Shown: piece by piece, positions 1 through 11,339 of the stretch | Layout of the letters: each line of letters opens with the position of its first letter | How positions within the stretch are numbered: the first letter of the stretch is position 1 | Assembly (NCBI GenBank): GCA_009760855.2 | Contig: WPIO01000053.1 | Span: 1,873,501-1,937,500 of the forward strand | From: Cristatella mucedo | Taxonomy: Eukaryota > Bryozoa > Phylactolaemata > Cristatellidae | Direction: 5' to 3' | Length of the DNA stretch: 64,000 nucleotides | Made by a program: the position numbers and the translations under genes | The notes under the pieces: generated by a model | The model's input: only the letters and a program-made list of their open reading frames with translations | Told to the model about the DNA's origin: nothing | Databases searched by the model: none

Positions 1-109
1 TGGCTTCCGAGACCAAATTGCAAATCACTTGGCTCAAGCATCCGGCACATGTCAGGCAGACACTGGTCCCACCATCAGACTAATCTCATCCGAACCAAAG
101 AAAATCTCA

Positions 110-293
110 CCTGATTTGACAACCTCTTGTATACAGCTTTAGAGGAGATTTCGCTGCTATCACTGCCAGTGGCACTTGGAGATAAATGATCGCCTAACAC
201 GGGACTCGAACCTGTGATCTATTTCGTCAAGATGAAGCGCCTTAGTTCCCGAGTATGGACTACCAACCAAACTCGTACCTGGACCAATCACTG
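110..293 (-). repeat. tRNA-derived SINE (SINE-2-like), first copy
   Basis: Read on the minus strand, this has a box-B-like GGTTCGAGTCCC followed by a body with the same order of short motifs as the SINE-2 copies elsewhere in the window. A second copy lies at 566-740, with a LINE 3' end between them. The pol III ancestry is inferred from the box B alone. Confidence 0.6.
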
Positions 294-298
294 TCACA

Positions 299-560
299 CC
301 TTTTAGGACAGCATTAAGTGAGTCCCTGAGATTCGTCCTTCATTTGCCTATGCTTGCCGACACTGTGCATGCTGCCACTAACCACACTTGCATGCTGACC
401 CTGCGTGTCAATCAATAACTATAATATTCACATTGTTTATCAAGCAAGATATTACTCACCAATCAATCAGGTTTCGTTTTGCAGCAAATGTAAAGCGCCT
501 AGAAAGAGATTGAGTTTTCTGAGGGCACTTTATCAAGTGCATTATTATTATTATTGTTGT
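299..560 (+). mobile_element. LINE family 1, 3' end
   Basis: This has the terminal segment common to the window's most frequent LINE: a stretch beginning around AGGACAGCATT, the conserved AAAGCGCCTAGAAAGAGATT block, then GGGCACTTTATCAAGTGC and an (ATT)n tail. It is 5'-truncated and non-coding. It sits between two SINE-2-like copies. Confidence 0.8.
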
Positions 561-565
561 TATTG

Positions 566-740
566 TATGCAGCTGTAGAGGAGATTTCGCTGCTGTCACT
601 GCCAGTGGAACTTGGAGATAAATGATCGCCTTAGACGGGACTCGAACTTGTGATCTATTTCGTGAAGATGAAGCACCTTAGTTCCCGAGTAAGGACTACC
701 TACCACACTCGTAGCTGGACCGATCACCGTCTTGTTTGTC
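566..740 (-). repeat. tRNA-derived SINE (SINE-2-like), second copy
   Basis: This is about 90% identical by eye to the copy at 110-293, in the same orientation and with the same box-B-like GACTCGAACTTGTG complement. The arrangement SINE, LINE tail, SINE may be a tandem duplication or a LINE tail captured between two insertions. Confidence 0.6.
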
Positions 741-2580
741 TAGCAGAATCACGTGTCCTATGACATCGCTGGTTCTTCCGACAGATGGCGAAAACCCAAT
801 GAATTGAGGAAGCTCCTCAGGCTGGTCACTCGAAGAAAATTAGTCACGTGGTGCAGCTGTCTTAAGATGCTTAAAATCCTGCAGCAGAAGGGCTTCCGAT
901 TCCAAGATCCGTGAAGCTAACTAGCAGCTTAGAGACAACTGCTTGTCGATTGGCAACAAATTACGAGAAATGTGAAGAAAAATGATAATTTTACAGAACT
1001 TAATCATGTTCTGCACAGTTTAGAGGAATTATTTGCAAAGATTTAAACATTTAATTTCTAATAGAAAGATCTCCATGGAGGCAAGCAGTAATCAATTGAA
1101 CTGTGGAATGGCTATTGAAGTTGGTCGGCCACCAGTTAATAAAAAACGCGTTGCTGATAGGACAGCTGCAACAGTCCACCATTTTGTTCTTAATTCAATT
1201 TTCATTTGTTTTTTTCACTGTATTGGCCGTCCTTTTTTGGAAAAGTAGTTAAGATGCAAATCTTTTTCTACCCTCCGCAGGTCGAAGTGAACGTATGCAA
1301 AGGCCCTGCCAAATCTGCTGGAGAATTCCGGTACTTTTGCATCACCTGTAAAAGCTAATAACGAGTGATTAGGTTCTCCCACAGCTCCATGCAAACGTAT
1401 TATTATTATTATTACGATTAGTGCAGTTAATCAAGCCGAAACTTCTTATGCAGCCTCGGTGAGGTAGCCAAATGCCATTGGTAACCATCGGTGGTTTTCA
1501 AGTGATTATAAACTCTGCGATTGTATAGAAGATCACTATATGAATAGTAAACGTACTTAAACTTTATTGTTACGAGTAAGTAGTAAATATAAGAGGATCA
1601 TAAACAATAGAGGAGGTGTGGAAAGACCATAGAGCAAGCGGATTACAGTCTCTTTCCTACAATACTATTAGAAGCAAAACTAGTCTACCGAATTGCCAGT
1701 AAAGGATGACAAGTGCTGAAAATAAAGGTGTCTAGGTAAGCAGGATAAAGAAACCACTGTCACTTTTCAAAGTAAAGACAAGAAATGGGATCGATGTGAT
1801 GGTAGAGACGTTGCAGCTCATGTCTTGCAGGAATGTTTACCGTAGTTAGATCATGAGGACTGCCACATAGACCTTTGATAATGCTGGAAATGTTACTGCC
1901 ATTCTTAAGCAAAAGGGAACCTCGAATTTCTATGGCCGTGACTTTCCAACAGATTTACGCAAGAGAGGCCTTCTTCAGCAACGTTACAACAGGAAAGGTT
2001 TAAAATGAAGATGATTTGTTCTGCCAGTCCTTGAGGAATGATACATTAAGATATAGTAATGTGTTTTTCTTCAACAAATGCTGCAAGATTTCTAGCATCT
2101 CGTCGGTGCATGAAAGTGGCTATAAATACTGGCCAAATATGTCTGTAATAGTGTCCGCATCTAACAAACCTTTATTTTATAAAGATCTTCGTCAAGCTCG
2201 GCTGGAATTTGGCGTGAGGCTAGCAGAACTCAAGAATATAGACACGTAGTTTTAACTGTATAATAAACAAGAGGAATGCTGGAAACGGTTCGTTGTCACC
2301 CTGGTGTATTTGCACTCAAACTAGGAAGTCGAAATGTCAAAATCCGTATATCAAATTAAAAACTTTGCCCACCAAAATGCTCAAAATGTTCAAAATGCTT
2401 CACATCCGTTCAGTGTATTGCCCACTCTGGTTCCCTGACGACAGAACACCTAGCATGATTTGTTGTCAAGAAAACTTGTGCACAATATATCAGTGTAAAT
2501 CCACATAGGCAATAATAAAAGTTGTAGCATCTGAAAAAGCTTGTCACACATCAAAAGCAGCCATGTAAAAGAAAGACTAT
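741..2580. other. Unassigned AT-rich stretch
   Basis: I recognise no gene here. Short open frames such as 1033-1248 and 2016-2249 (+) have no family signature I can name. A short ATT run occurs near 1400. The texture, with short frames broken by stops at similar spacing, resembles decayed mobile-element DNA, but I cannot assign it. Confidence 0.4.
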
Positions 2581-2829
2581 TCATCTTTGCTTTAACTGCA
2601 CACGAGATGCCAGCTACCCTGAACAGTTGGCCGTAACTATGCCTCCGCTTAACCTTAGTAAGGATAAAGCACTAATCAGAGAGAGTTTCCAGCTTTCCTT
2701 CATTCTCAAAAGCAACTCAGGTGTGCACATGACTATATCTGTTGGAAAATCTAAAAGATGCGTTGATTTGTTGATTTGTTGAATCGCAGATGCACAATCC
2801 AAAAATGCTGATGTCGACAAGAAACCATC

Positions 2830-4030
2830 TCCTCAACCATTCTCAGATTAGCTCGTTACCTGATGATCCTTGTGATGACCTAGCCGATCTCCTCTCTCGA
2901 TTCTTTGTGCAGAAGGTAGGCTAGCTCAGGGAATCCATCCCTGCGACGACAACCTCCCCACTACAATGCTATTCCTCTGTTCCTGGCTGCACCACAATGT
3001 CTGCATTTAAGCAGATCACTAGTGATCTAGTCCTAAAGTTCGTATCTCAATCAAAAAGAAGAAAACAAGTCCTCTGGACCCTATTCCCACTGTCGTTCCC
3101 CCTACGTTGCATTGATCTGCTGCTGCAATGCATAACTAACATCATGAATATGTTCTTAGCCTCAGGTCATGTCCCAGCACCTTTCCAAAAAGCTTTAGTC
3201 GGGCCACTTCTCAAGAAAGCATCACTAGACCAAGAGAACTTAAGCAACTACCCCCAGTCTCCCTTCTACCATTCCTATCAAAGACACTGGAACGGGTCGT
3301 GGCGTACCAGCTGAACTCATGTATCGAAACCTCACACCTTGCAAGTAAGTTCCAGTCTGGCGTTTAGAGCTAATCACTGCACAGAGTCAGCATTGCTTAG
3401 GGTATGCAGCAACCTACTTAGGAATACAGACATGGGTAGAGTCTCTCTGCTTGTTTTGCTCGAACTCTCGGCAGCTTTTGAAGCCATCGATCACAAAGTT
3501 CTTCGAGAGCACCTCACATTTCACCTGGGCATCACTGGCACTGCTCTGCAGTGTTTCTGGTCCTATCTCAGTGGGAGACTCCAGAGCATTGACGTGAATG
3601 GACAAAACTCTTCTGAAGTACGTCTAAAATACGGAGTACCTCAGGGCTCGGTGCTAGGTCCGGTTCTTTCACGGTTTATACTCTCCCTCTTGCTTATGTG
3701 ATTGCCGAGCACAATCTAGGCTTTCACTTCTATGCGGATGACACTCAGTTGTACCGTTGCTTTGATCCCTCCAAGCCTTCGAGTACCTCAAATTCTATCA
3801 ACTCACTTGCTGCATGCATTGATGACATCCGCACATGGATGGCTACACATTTTCTAAAACTGAACGATGATAAAACTAACCTACTAGTTATGGGAAAACC
3901 CAGCGTGATTCAGAGATTGGTAAGGCTGACTCTCAAAATTTGTTCTGCCAGCATATCTCCTGTCGAATCAGCTCAAAATCTAGGTGTCATATTCCAAAGC
4001 GACCTCGCACGGTTCGAATCGGTGTTTTAG
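2830..4030 (+). pseudogene. LINE family 1 (CR1/L2-like) reverse transcriptase relic
   Basis: This is a broken reverse transcriptase from a non-LTR retrotransposon. Pieces in three plus-strand frames follow RT order: a linker before the RT (2860-2990), the LSNY/fingers region (about 3235), an FRANH..TESALL stretch (3365-3400), GVPQGSVLGP (about 3638-3667) and the catalytic YADD in FYADDTQLY (3729-3755), then DKTNLLVMGKP in the thumb. Frame changes near 3310 and 3690 and a premature stop after about 3700 break it. It ends abruptly at about 4030, next to a CA/TA microsatellite, so the 3' end is missing. The family is judged CR1/L2-like from these motifs and from the 3' tails of the other copies. 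Confidence 0.85.
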
Positions 4031-4114
4031 GAGCAACCGTTCAGTTATACTGTCATTTAGTGTCTAGAAATTTTTCCGACGTCCAGGATCGGAAGTCAGG
4101 AAAGCAAGCGTATG

Positions 4115-4299
<185 letters not shown>

Positions 4300-5640
4300 G
4301 CGTTATTTTAAAAACCGGGAAAAATGTTACCATGAGTTTTCAAGGTTAGCAGGTCATCCCAACATCTGTGTTAAATCAAGAGGTAGACAATGTTTCCCAT
4401 GTTATTGGTGCCAATGTGAAAGCCAGTCTTTTTATTAATATTTGAGAAATATCAATAAATATTCATAAACGGCGATTGATCCTATAGGGGTGGGGCATAA
4501 CTCTCCATCCCTTGGACATACTCCGTAAGAAACCTAAAATTCTACTTCAAAAATAGCATTTCAAAGTTCAAGCCTTGGTTCAAAATGCGTCTTTAAAGAC
4601 TCTTTATCCCTAAAAAAAACTTCTTTTGATTATTGAAATTACATTATAACAAGCATACTTATCGGCTAATCCCTACTAATTACAGCGGGAAAGTCCATCT
4701 GACCCTCCGTCAAGCTGCAAGTTTGCGACCAGTACTTCCGAAGTGACTGGCAATCGACTTCTACGACTGAGCGAAGCAAGTCCGCAGGCTCTAGTGTGTC
4801 TTATAAAGCTTGATGGCTATTTTTGAAAATGTGAAGTTTAGGTAATTCAGCAGTTTAATTTATATTGCAGTAGTTGGAGACACCGCGGCTATCGCTTCGG
4901 CTAGCAGACGACGCTAAGACATTGCCTGCTGCTGAACGCGAGGGCGTGGCATGCAGGTTGAAGTGCTTGAACTTTAACCTTCGATTTACACCGAAGAGGA
5001 TAGGTATGAGCTGCGGTGAGCTGAGGAAGGAATGACAATAATGTTAAGGGACAAGAGAGCATCAAGTTAGAGCATTTCAAACGACGTCTAGCCTGGCTCT
5101 ACGAAAATAGGCTGCAGAGTTTTTCCAATTAATCTACGGAGTTTTATAAAGGTAATCAATGTTTGAGCATGATAATCGCTTTTCTCTCTGACCAGCTTGC
5201 ATATTCTTTTGCTTCATTTTTTTCGAATAAATCTTGAAAAAATTAATTTTGAATAATACTAATTATGAAAAGATTGGTTTCTCCTTTTGCAGCCTTAGAT
5301 CAGTCAAAACTGGAGGTGGGGTTACTTTCATCAGTGGCCTTTGACCTAGCAACCAACAGCCTGGGCTCTAATCTTGCCGTGTACCACAGGATGAATAGTG
5401 TTCATTCCAGCTTTGAAAATACATACCACCCAATCTCTGGTTATGACCTGCCTCGACCTGCAGTGACCTGGAGCGACACAGTACAATTTCATTTCCAAAC
5501 ACAGTGCTGCTGCACAGTAGAATTGTCGGAGATTTAAAAGGCAGCCAATTTGCTTATATATATAATATAAAATCGAAATCGTGGTTAAAAACACTTAAAA
5601 AACCTCAATAGAACAACGTCCAGCTTTACACAGATTTGCC
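4300..5640. other. No recognised gene; possible LINE endonuclease scrap
   Basis: I see no gene in this stretch. At 5283-5325 a short segment resembles the LINE endonuclease sequence at 31442-31480 (both contain a GATCARTCAAAACT core followed by a GGAGTTGC/GGGGTTAC match), so a small CR1-type endonuclease scrap is possible. The rest is plain intergenic DNA. Confidence 0.4.
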
Positions 5641-5719
5641 CTACTATTTTTCGGTACACATGCAATATACACCGTTGGCAGCCTGTACCTTTAGGATAGC
5701 GTAGCCCCTTCCCAGGTTC

Positions 5720-5850
5720 AAGTCGGTACTAGTGCCGGCAAAGCAGCCGCAGCCGCCGAAGCAGCCGCCTCCGTCGGAGCACCCGCCGCCGCCGGAGCAC
5801 CCACTGCCGCAGAAGCACCCGCCGCTTGAGAAGCAGCCGCTGCCAGGTGT
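5720..5850 (-). repeat. CTGCTTC/GCN-rich imperfect repeat at the SMYD4-1 3' end
   Basis: On the sense strand of the gene this is a run of imperfect GCTGCTTC, GGTGCTCC and GGCGGC units. It encodes the Arg/Leu-rich tail of copy 1. Comparable repeats follow copy 2 (15140-15245) and copy 3 (38040-38150), so the repeat is a shared 3' feature of all three loci. Confidence 0.75.
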
Positions 5851-7690
5851 GGACAGGCCAGTTACCTTCGCAGGCCTCGCAGCAGCAGTCGAAGAAGTAG
5901 CTGCTGCTAAGCCAGGTTTGGCGTTCAATCAGTTCGTCCGTGCCGTACCAGACGCCGTAGCTGTCGAACAGCTGCTCGCCCGGATCGATGGAGCGAAGGC
6001 AGCTGAGCGCCATCTTGCGACCCTGGCAGCGCCTTGACACGTTCGGGTCGCACGAGTGATTCAGCAAGCTCAGCCTGCAGTACATCCCGATTCCGATCTC
6101 GTCGAGTTGGTCGACCAGAATCGCACCCTTTACACGCCTATCATAAATGGCGTGAGAGTTGATCAAGACGACAAGCAGATAATGAAGAGTGAGCGAAGCC
6201 ACGTCGGTCAGCCTTGACTCGACGTCGCCGTCCCTGCCGAGCTGGCCAGCGGACTCCCAGCTGTCCCTGCGGCTAACACTCTGCTTCAACGGCTCCTCGG
6301 CACCGTCAATACACTGTGCAAGATAGGCCGCTGCCACGGTCAGCCAGAACATTTGCTCACTGCTTCGCTTGGACTCGTGCGTCTCGAGCCGAAACGCGAG
6401 GGCACAGACGTCCTCTCTATTCAAACGACTGAGGTCTAAAGCCATGGGAACACTGGATCCATCGCCGACAGCTTCAGCAGCGATTGCTGCTGCAGATGGA
6501 GCAGCGTTAGCTGCTTCCTCTGCAGCAGCTCGGTGAATCGGAAGTGACGGCCTCTCGCGGGCTTCGTAGTGGGCCAGTCCGCCGGCGAGCACAGCTCGAA
6601 GGGCCAGGTGGCCGTGCAGCAGGCCGTAGTGCACCACGGTCTCTATGCCTCGGCACTCGAATCTATGGTAGCTGGACCAGCTCGCCGCCTCGCATGACAG
6701 GCTGCAGTAGCGAGCCACCGAGCAACGCCCGCGGCACGGGTACACAGCTACGAGCCTCGCAAGGCAGTGCTGGCAGTGCGTGCTCACACAGTTCTGAGCC
6801 AGGACAGAGACGTAAGGCTTCTCCACCAGCAGCACCTGTCCTACGCTGAGCGGCTGCCTCGCAACTAATTGCCTCCCGTAGGCGTCGCTCCGCTCCACTC
6901 CAAGCGCCGACGACAGGGCCGGATAATCCGGATTCGAACCATGTGACAATGACGGCCGATGCGCCAAGATGGCGGCTGCGTCAGTAGCAGCAGACTCCGA
7001 TGCGGCGGCTGCTGCTTCCGGCGGAAGTTTGGTGGAGCCTGCCGAGCGGTGCTCGCCGAACAGACAGCTCTGGACGCTCTTTGTTTCTCGCAAGTTACGC
7101 TTGGCGAGCGGTGGCGAGTACTCGCTAGCCCGTAGCGCCTCCTCGCCAGAGCGGTAGTCGCCAAGGACGACAAGGCAGCACGCCCTGACCTCTTGAAGTT
7201 TTCGCAGAAGGTTATCCGGGTAGCCGGAAGCCAGCGCGGCTTCGATGTCGCCCAAGCATGCGCCGTACTCGCCGAGCTGGTACCACAGCACCGAGCGGTC
7301 GGCGTAACTCAGGGCCAAGCACGTTGTATTGCCCTCACTGCTGTCGGCTGGCGAATGCAGTGACAGCTGGCGCGGGCGACTGCGAAGGATGCTTTCGTTG
7401 TACTTTTCGAGCGCCTCTCTGTACCTCCCTGCTACGTAAAGTTCGTTGCCTTTTTCACGTAGCGCCAGTGCGTTCGTTTCGTCGGCCGGAGGTGGCAAGG
7501 CGGGCGAAGTTAGCACACTCCGCAGCAGCACGGGGCGTAATACGTGGGAGCGTAGCACGAACGACACTCTTTCCTCGTGGCTGGTCGCCTTGCTGAAAGC
7601 TTCGTAGAAGGACTCGACGCCGCCGGACGCTTCCATTGCGTCGCACAGTTCCTGCCAGAGGCGGTCAGGAATTATCCGACTTCTTTGCAT
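5729..7690 (-). CDS. SMYD4-like: SMYD4-like SET/MYND methyltransferase, copy 1
   Basis: Predicted lysine methyltransferase of the SMYD4 type, cytosolic or nuclear; the substrate is unknown. The start is taken at the ATG at 7690 (653 residues), because the frame upstream opens only with GTG and this Met aligns with the Met of copy 3. Order of parts: TPR repeats about residues 76-190; SET-N glycine-rich strand about 271-284; MYND zinc finger with C306, C309, C319, C323, C329, C333, H342 and C346; SET core with intact NHSC at 544-547; GEQLFDSYG at 571-579; post-SET cysteines 602-607 (CCCEAC). No intron is seen. After about residue 613 the frame runs into a CTGCTTC-type repeat and ends in an Arg/Leu-rich tail, so about 110 C-terminal residues present in copy 3 are missing. 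Nearly identical to copy 2 over the TPR half, less so in SET. Confidence 0.88.
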   Translation of the reverse strand: MQRSRIIPDRLWQELCDAMEASGGVESFYEAFSKATSHEERVSFVLRSHVLRPVLLRSVLTSPALPPPADETNALALREKGNELYVAGRYREALEKYNESILRSRPRQLSLHSPADSSEGNTTCLALSYADRSVLWYQLGEYGACLGDIEAALASGYPDNLLRKLQEVRACCLVVLGDYRSGEEALRASEYSPPLAKRNLRETKSVQSCLFGEHRSAGSTKLPPEAAAAASESAATDAAAILAHRPSLSHGSNPDYPALSSALGVERSDAYGRQLVARQPLSVGQVLLVEKPYVSVLAQNCVSTHCQHCLARLVAVYPCRGRCSVARYCSLSCEAASWSSYHRFECRGIETVVHYGLLHGHLALRAVLAGGLAHYEARERPSLPIHRAAAEEAANAAPSAAAIAAEAVGDGSSVPMALDLSRLNREDVCALAFRLETHESKRSSEQMFWLTVAAAYLAQCIDGAEEPLKQSVSRRDSWESAGQLGRDGDVESRLTDVASLTLHYLLVVLINSHAIYDRRVKGAILVDQLDEIGIGMYCRLSLLNHSCDPNVSRRCQGRKMALSCLRSIDPGEQLFDSYGVWYGTDELIERQTWLSSSYFFDCCCEACEGNWPVHTWQRLLLKRRVLLRQWVLRRRRVLRRRRLLRRLRLLCRH

Positions 7691-9408
7691 TGCTTTGCGT
7701 AGGCTGGGTAGACTCCTAGTCCTTGAGAGCGAGACCACTTTAAGAAAGTATCACCGGTAGAAACAAAGCGAGGATAAACAGTGCCGCAACGCCTGCTCTC
7801 GCTCGAAGTCACGCCGCCTACCAGAATGCCGCTCGCATTTAGGTTGGTAGTCGTCTAGGTCGAAATTTGGCTTGCATAATTCATCAAGGTTTATTTCCGG
7901 TGTGCGGGCCCCGACTTCTTGGACAGGCATCTGGTGGATATTGTCTATTTACTTAGTTATAATGTTAGATATATAATTAATCTTGAACAAGATTGACTCC
8001 GTAGACGCAAGTCCCTCCCGACCTGCGTCAGAACATCCCCTGACCTGACCACATTTAAAAGGAACTTAAAAACACCTATTTAGGACAGCATTTAGTGGGT
8101 CCCTGTGATTCGTCCTTCACGTTTTTATGCGTGCTGACACTGTGCATGCTGCCACTAACCACATTTGCATGCTGACCCTGTGCATGTCACCCATAATCAT
8201 GTTATTCATCTTATTTGTTTTTCAAGCATGATTTTACTTACCATTTAATTGCATTTCCTTTTGCAGCAAATTTAAAGCGCCTAGAAAGAGATTGAGTTCT
8301 CTGAGGGCGCTTTATCAAGTACATTATTATTATTTTTATTATTAAGTCGCTGACGTGGCAGTTATGTTGGGCTGTTTTGATATTATTTACTACTACACTA
8401 TCGTATCTGCAGCGTGTGGCACGTTACAATGTTGCTGGTAATTCACTAAATTCCATGTGCACTCATAACATACATTAGGTCAGTTGAACTTGAACATTGA
8501 ATGGTGCAATCAAAACAGCTTAAAATAATGTCATTACCGAACAAACGTATACCTTATGCAATATTTAGTTTCGTTTCTTTCTTTCCAATATTACATTAGA
8601 TTAGGAATAAACTGCATGACTGCCTGTCAATCTTGCTTCCTCACTTGCTACGTCAGCGGCATATCTGGTTTTGCATTCAAAGCATACGTGGAATTTCCGT
8701 GATTTTCATGTAAGTCAACTAGTCAAAATAATAACAACCAGTAATTGGTGAAGCGCTATGTGGATTCATTACTTTTCTCTGTCAAAGAATGGTCTGGTTT
8801 AGATTGAGCCATTAACAACCTCAAGCATCTGCCTAACGGTTACAGCATCCTCAAGTCTTGATTCAGCAATTGGACGATTGAGTTTCAATTAGGGCCTGGT
8901 TATGAGTGGCTTGTAGGTAATCGTTGAAACGGCGATTCTTTCTTTATCAGGGGGGCATTGGGTCTTGAGTTCAACCATTTCGGGTGCTTCTTTTAGGTTT
9001 CGCTTGTATTGTAGGATTCTTTGATCATTTACGCTAGAGCCAAATCGTTTGCAGTCGAAGTAGCAGTGACGTTTTTACCTCGATTTACAAAATTTCTTCA
9101 ATAAAAAATCAAAGTGCCGCTTTGCTCTCTGTCATGAGCGTAGAACCTGCACGTTGTGTGCAGTTTACTGCTTAAGAGTTTGGAGCCGCCGCGCTGCGAG
9201 CTCCCCCCCCCCAGTGAGCTCGCGACGTCGCGTCACGCGAGACGAGTCTCATCGGTTGATTGAGGAAACGTTTGTATCATTGAAACTGCAGCACTGCGTT
9301 GGAATAGACAATCTGCTTGAGCGTTGCGGTGCCTCTCTGGTCCTGGTCGGAAAATTTTAACGGCTATCGACGCCCTACGGTCAGCTCGACGATGATGAGG
9401 CTTTTTTC

Positions 9409-9441
<33 letters not shown>

Positions 9442-10150
9442 TGCTATTATTATTATATAGTTGTTATTTTATTAATTATTTATCCTTGTTATTATTTAAC
9501 TTATCGTTGACGAGTGACGTTCGTCCATGCGTGATTTCTCCCTTGATTCGGAATTGCATCAGAGGACACGTCATTTAGTCCAGCATGAGATCCCGGTTGA
9601 AAAGCAAGCCTCCTGGGCCAAGGCAAACTTTCTGTAGAAGTAGGTTAGGCTCAGCTCAGAAGAAAACTGTGAAGCAATTAAATAAATAAGTAATTAAATA
9701 TTTGAAATTAAGTAATAATTAAGTAACTGAAATAGTAATTGAAGCGGTCGACGTCCTTTGTAGCGAAACACAAAGGCTAACCGTTCGACCAGGCCGCGTA
9801 TTCGGCCTCGCGAACAAAGCACTTCGAGCAGCGGCCGCTCTTCCCTCGAACTGCGTTCCAGCTAAATTTCCTGCCCGCTCTCCCCATCCTGCCTGCCGCA
9901 GGCGGGCAGCGTCGCGTCAAGGTCGATCCTGGCCCACCGCGCCGCGTCAAGAGCGAGCCTTACCCAAAGGGCTGCATCGCTTTAAGGGCGAGTGAGGCCG
10001 GCTAGGCCAACTCAAAGGCGATCGCACGTGCATGCCGCAAGACTACGCGGTGCACCGCGGCATCAAAATCACGCATCCTAGCGGGCTAAGCAAGCATACT
10101 CCAAAATCAAAGCCGCTCCGAAAACCAAACTACGAGTCGGCGATATACAT
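5730..10150. repeat. Segmental duplication unit 1 (SMYD4-1 plus 5' flank)
   Basis: This block aligns with 15240-20165 in the same orientation. Very high identity covers about 6880-7990 against 16322-17440. Lower but clear identity continues through 8349-9400 (against 17453-19125) and 9520-10150 (against 19311-20160). Unit 1 has a private LINE tail at 8014-8343; unit 2 has a private LINE at about 17985-18545 and a private 14-bp minisatellite. The offset is about 9.45 kb. Confidence 0.9.
8014..8343 (+). mobile_element. LINE family 1 insertion with 5-bp target duplication
   Basis: A 330-bp LINE 3' fragment ending in (ATT)n is flanked by AAGTC at 8009-8013 and 8344-8348. Unit 2 has the uninterrupted empty site, GACGCAAGTCACTGAC, at about 17445-17460. 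The insertion is therefore younger than the segmental duplication. Confidence 0.92.
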
Positions 10151-10175
10151 AATTATTTATTAATCTATTCATTTA
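8344..10175. other. Non-coding duplicated 5' flank of SMYD4-1
   Basis: I find no convincing coding sequence. The stretch is recognisable in unit 2 but diverged, as expected of unconstrained DNA. It contains a short (TA)n run (9415-9441) and a CpG-rich part (9740-10120) with repeated short GAGCGAGCC/GCATCGCTTTAA motifs shared by both units. Confidence 0.7.
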
Positions 10176-10840
10176 TTTATTTATTGGTTCGTGCATTCAT
10201 GACATCCCGTCTTGACTTCTGTAACTCGCCGCTTGCTGGCCTACCGGCATGTGCAGTCATGCGCTTCCCACTGGTGCAAAACTCCACGCAGCTGGGCTTG
10301 TCTGTCGTAAGCATCGCAGTTGCCACGTCACACCACTTCTCGCCGACCTGCACTAGGTCCATTCATTCTTTGGCTCCAGCCTACCTATTAGATCTACTCC
10401 CCCGCCAGGCCAAGCATCGTACCACCCGCTTTTCAGAAATTAATGGCTTACCTATACCTCGTACCAACCTCAAATCCTTAGAAAACCGTGCATTTAGATC
10501 CTATGCTCGCAAAGCCTGGAACTCACTCCCGACTTACTCACGACATCCCCTGACTTGACCACATTAAAAAAAGAAATTAAAAACGCACCTATTTATGTCA
10601 GCCTTTACTTGGTCCCTGTGATTCATCCTTCGTGTGCTTATGGGTGCTGACACTTATATGCCGCCACTAACCACACATGCATGCTGACCCTGTGCATGTC
10701 ACCCCTAACCATGTTGTTCATGTTGTTTATCAAGCAGGATACCTCTCACCATTCGATCTTGTTTCCTTTGCTGCACATGTAAAGCACCTAGAAAGAGATG
10801 GAATTATCTGAGGGTGCCTTATTAAGTGTATTATTATCAT
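10176..10840 (+). mobile_element. LINE family 1, C-terminal ORF plus 3' end
   Basis: This starts inside the C-terminal part of the LINE ORF2 (a TSRLDFCNS-type segment at about 10200) and continues through the [13 protein letters not shown] segment to the 3' UTR and an ATT-rich tail. The reading frame is broken near 10345 and after 10555. It separates the SMYD4-1 flank from the Polinton-like relic. Confidence 0.88.
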
Positions 10841-10989
10841 TACAAAATGTAATACATTTTGTCATAGCCCTAAATCTGGAAGTTCTTTTTTCATAGTCAT
10901 AGATGCTTTGACCTACACTTTGATACAAAATAACTCGCTAATCATTGTTTAACCTGCTATGGTCCTATTGACATCCAACTACTTATAAA

Positions 10990-11095
10990 AAGCCAAAGGA
11001 TACTCTACTTAGGTTTAATAATTTTAAAAGATTCATATGGTCTCGGTATGTTTTTATGCAGACTTTGAAATTCTTTATGTTAATTAAGACTCGTC
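10990..11095 (+). pseudogene. PolB-type DNA polymerase exonuclease fragment (Polinton)
   Basis: A short frame at 11046-11090 reads YADFEIL, which fits the Exo I (Asp..Glu) motif of the protein-primed family B polymerases of Polintons. A neighbouring segment one frame away (about 11007-11045) supplies a compatible lead-in, so a frame change lies between. No other polymerase motif is found nearby. The identification rests on one motif plus its context beside a packaging ATPase and integrase. Confidence 0.5.
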
Positions 11096-11339
11096 CTATT
11101 TGCTTTGAAGGTATCTGCAAATTTACTTCTGTTTGCGAAGAGTCCATAGTTGATTAATTTGTAAATCCTGCAACTTTGGCATCAGGACCCATGTGCTGAA
11201 TTACCACTAATTCCAGTTGTGTTCCAAAAGTTGAGCTGAGAATCCTCTCTTGCTCCGGTTTTTGTAAGTGCTTGCTGCTAAGTGTTGCCATCTCTCAAGG
11301 CACAATCTTGCGTTAGTATCATTCTTCAGTCATACTCCT

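Noticed and set aside
4300-5640. 90-codon frame at 5265-5537 as a gene
   Set aside because: Its first part resembles a LINE endonuclease scrap and the rest has no family signature.
7691-7738. Extra 16 N-terminal residues of SMYD4-1 (and 17133-17180 for SMYD4-2)
   Set aside because: They open only with GTG; the ATG 16 codons later aligns with the ATG of SMYD4-3.
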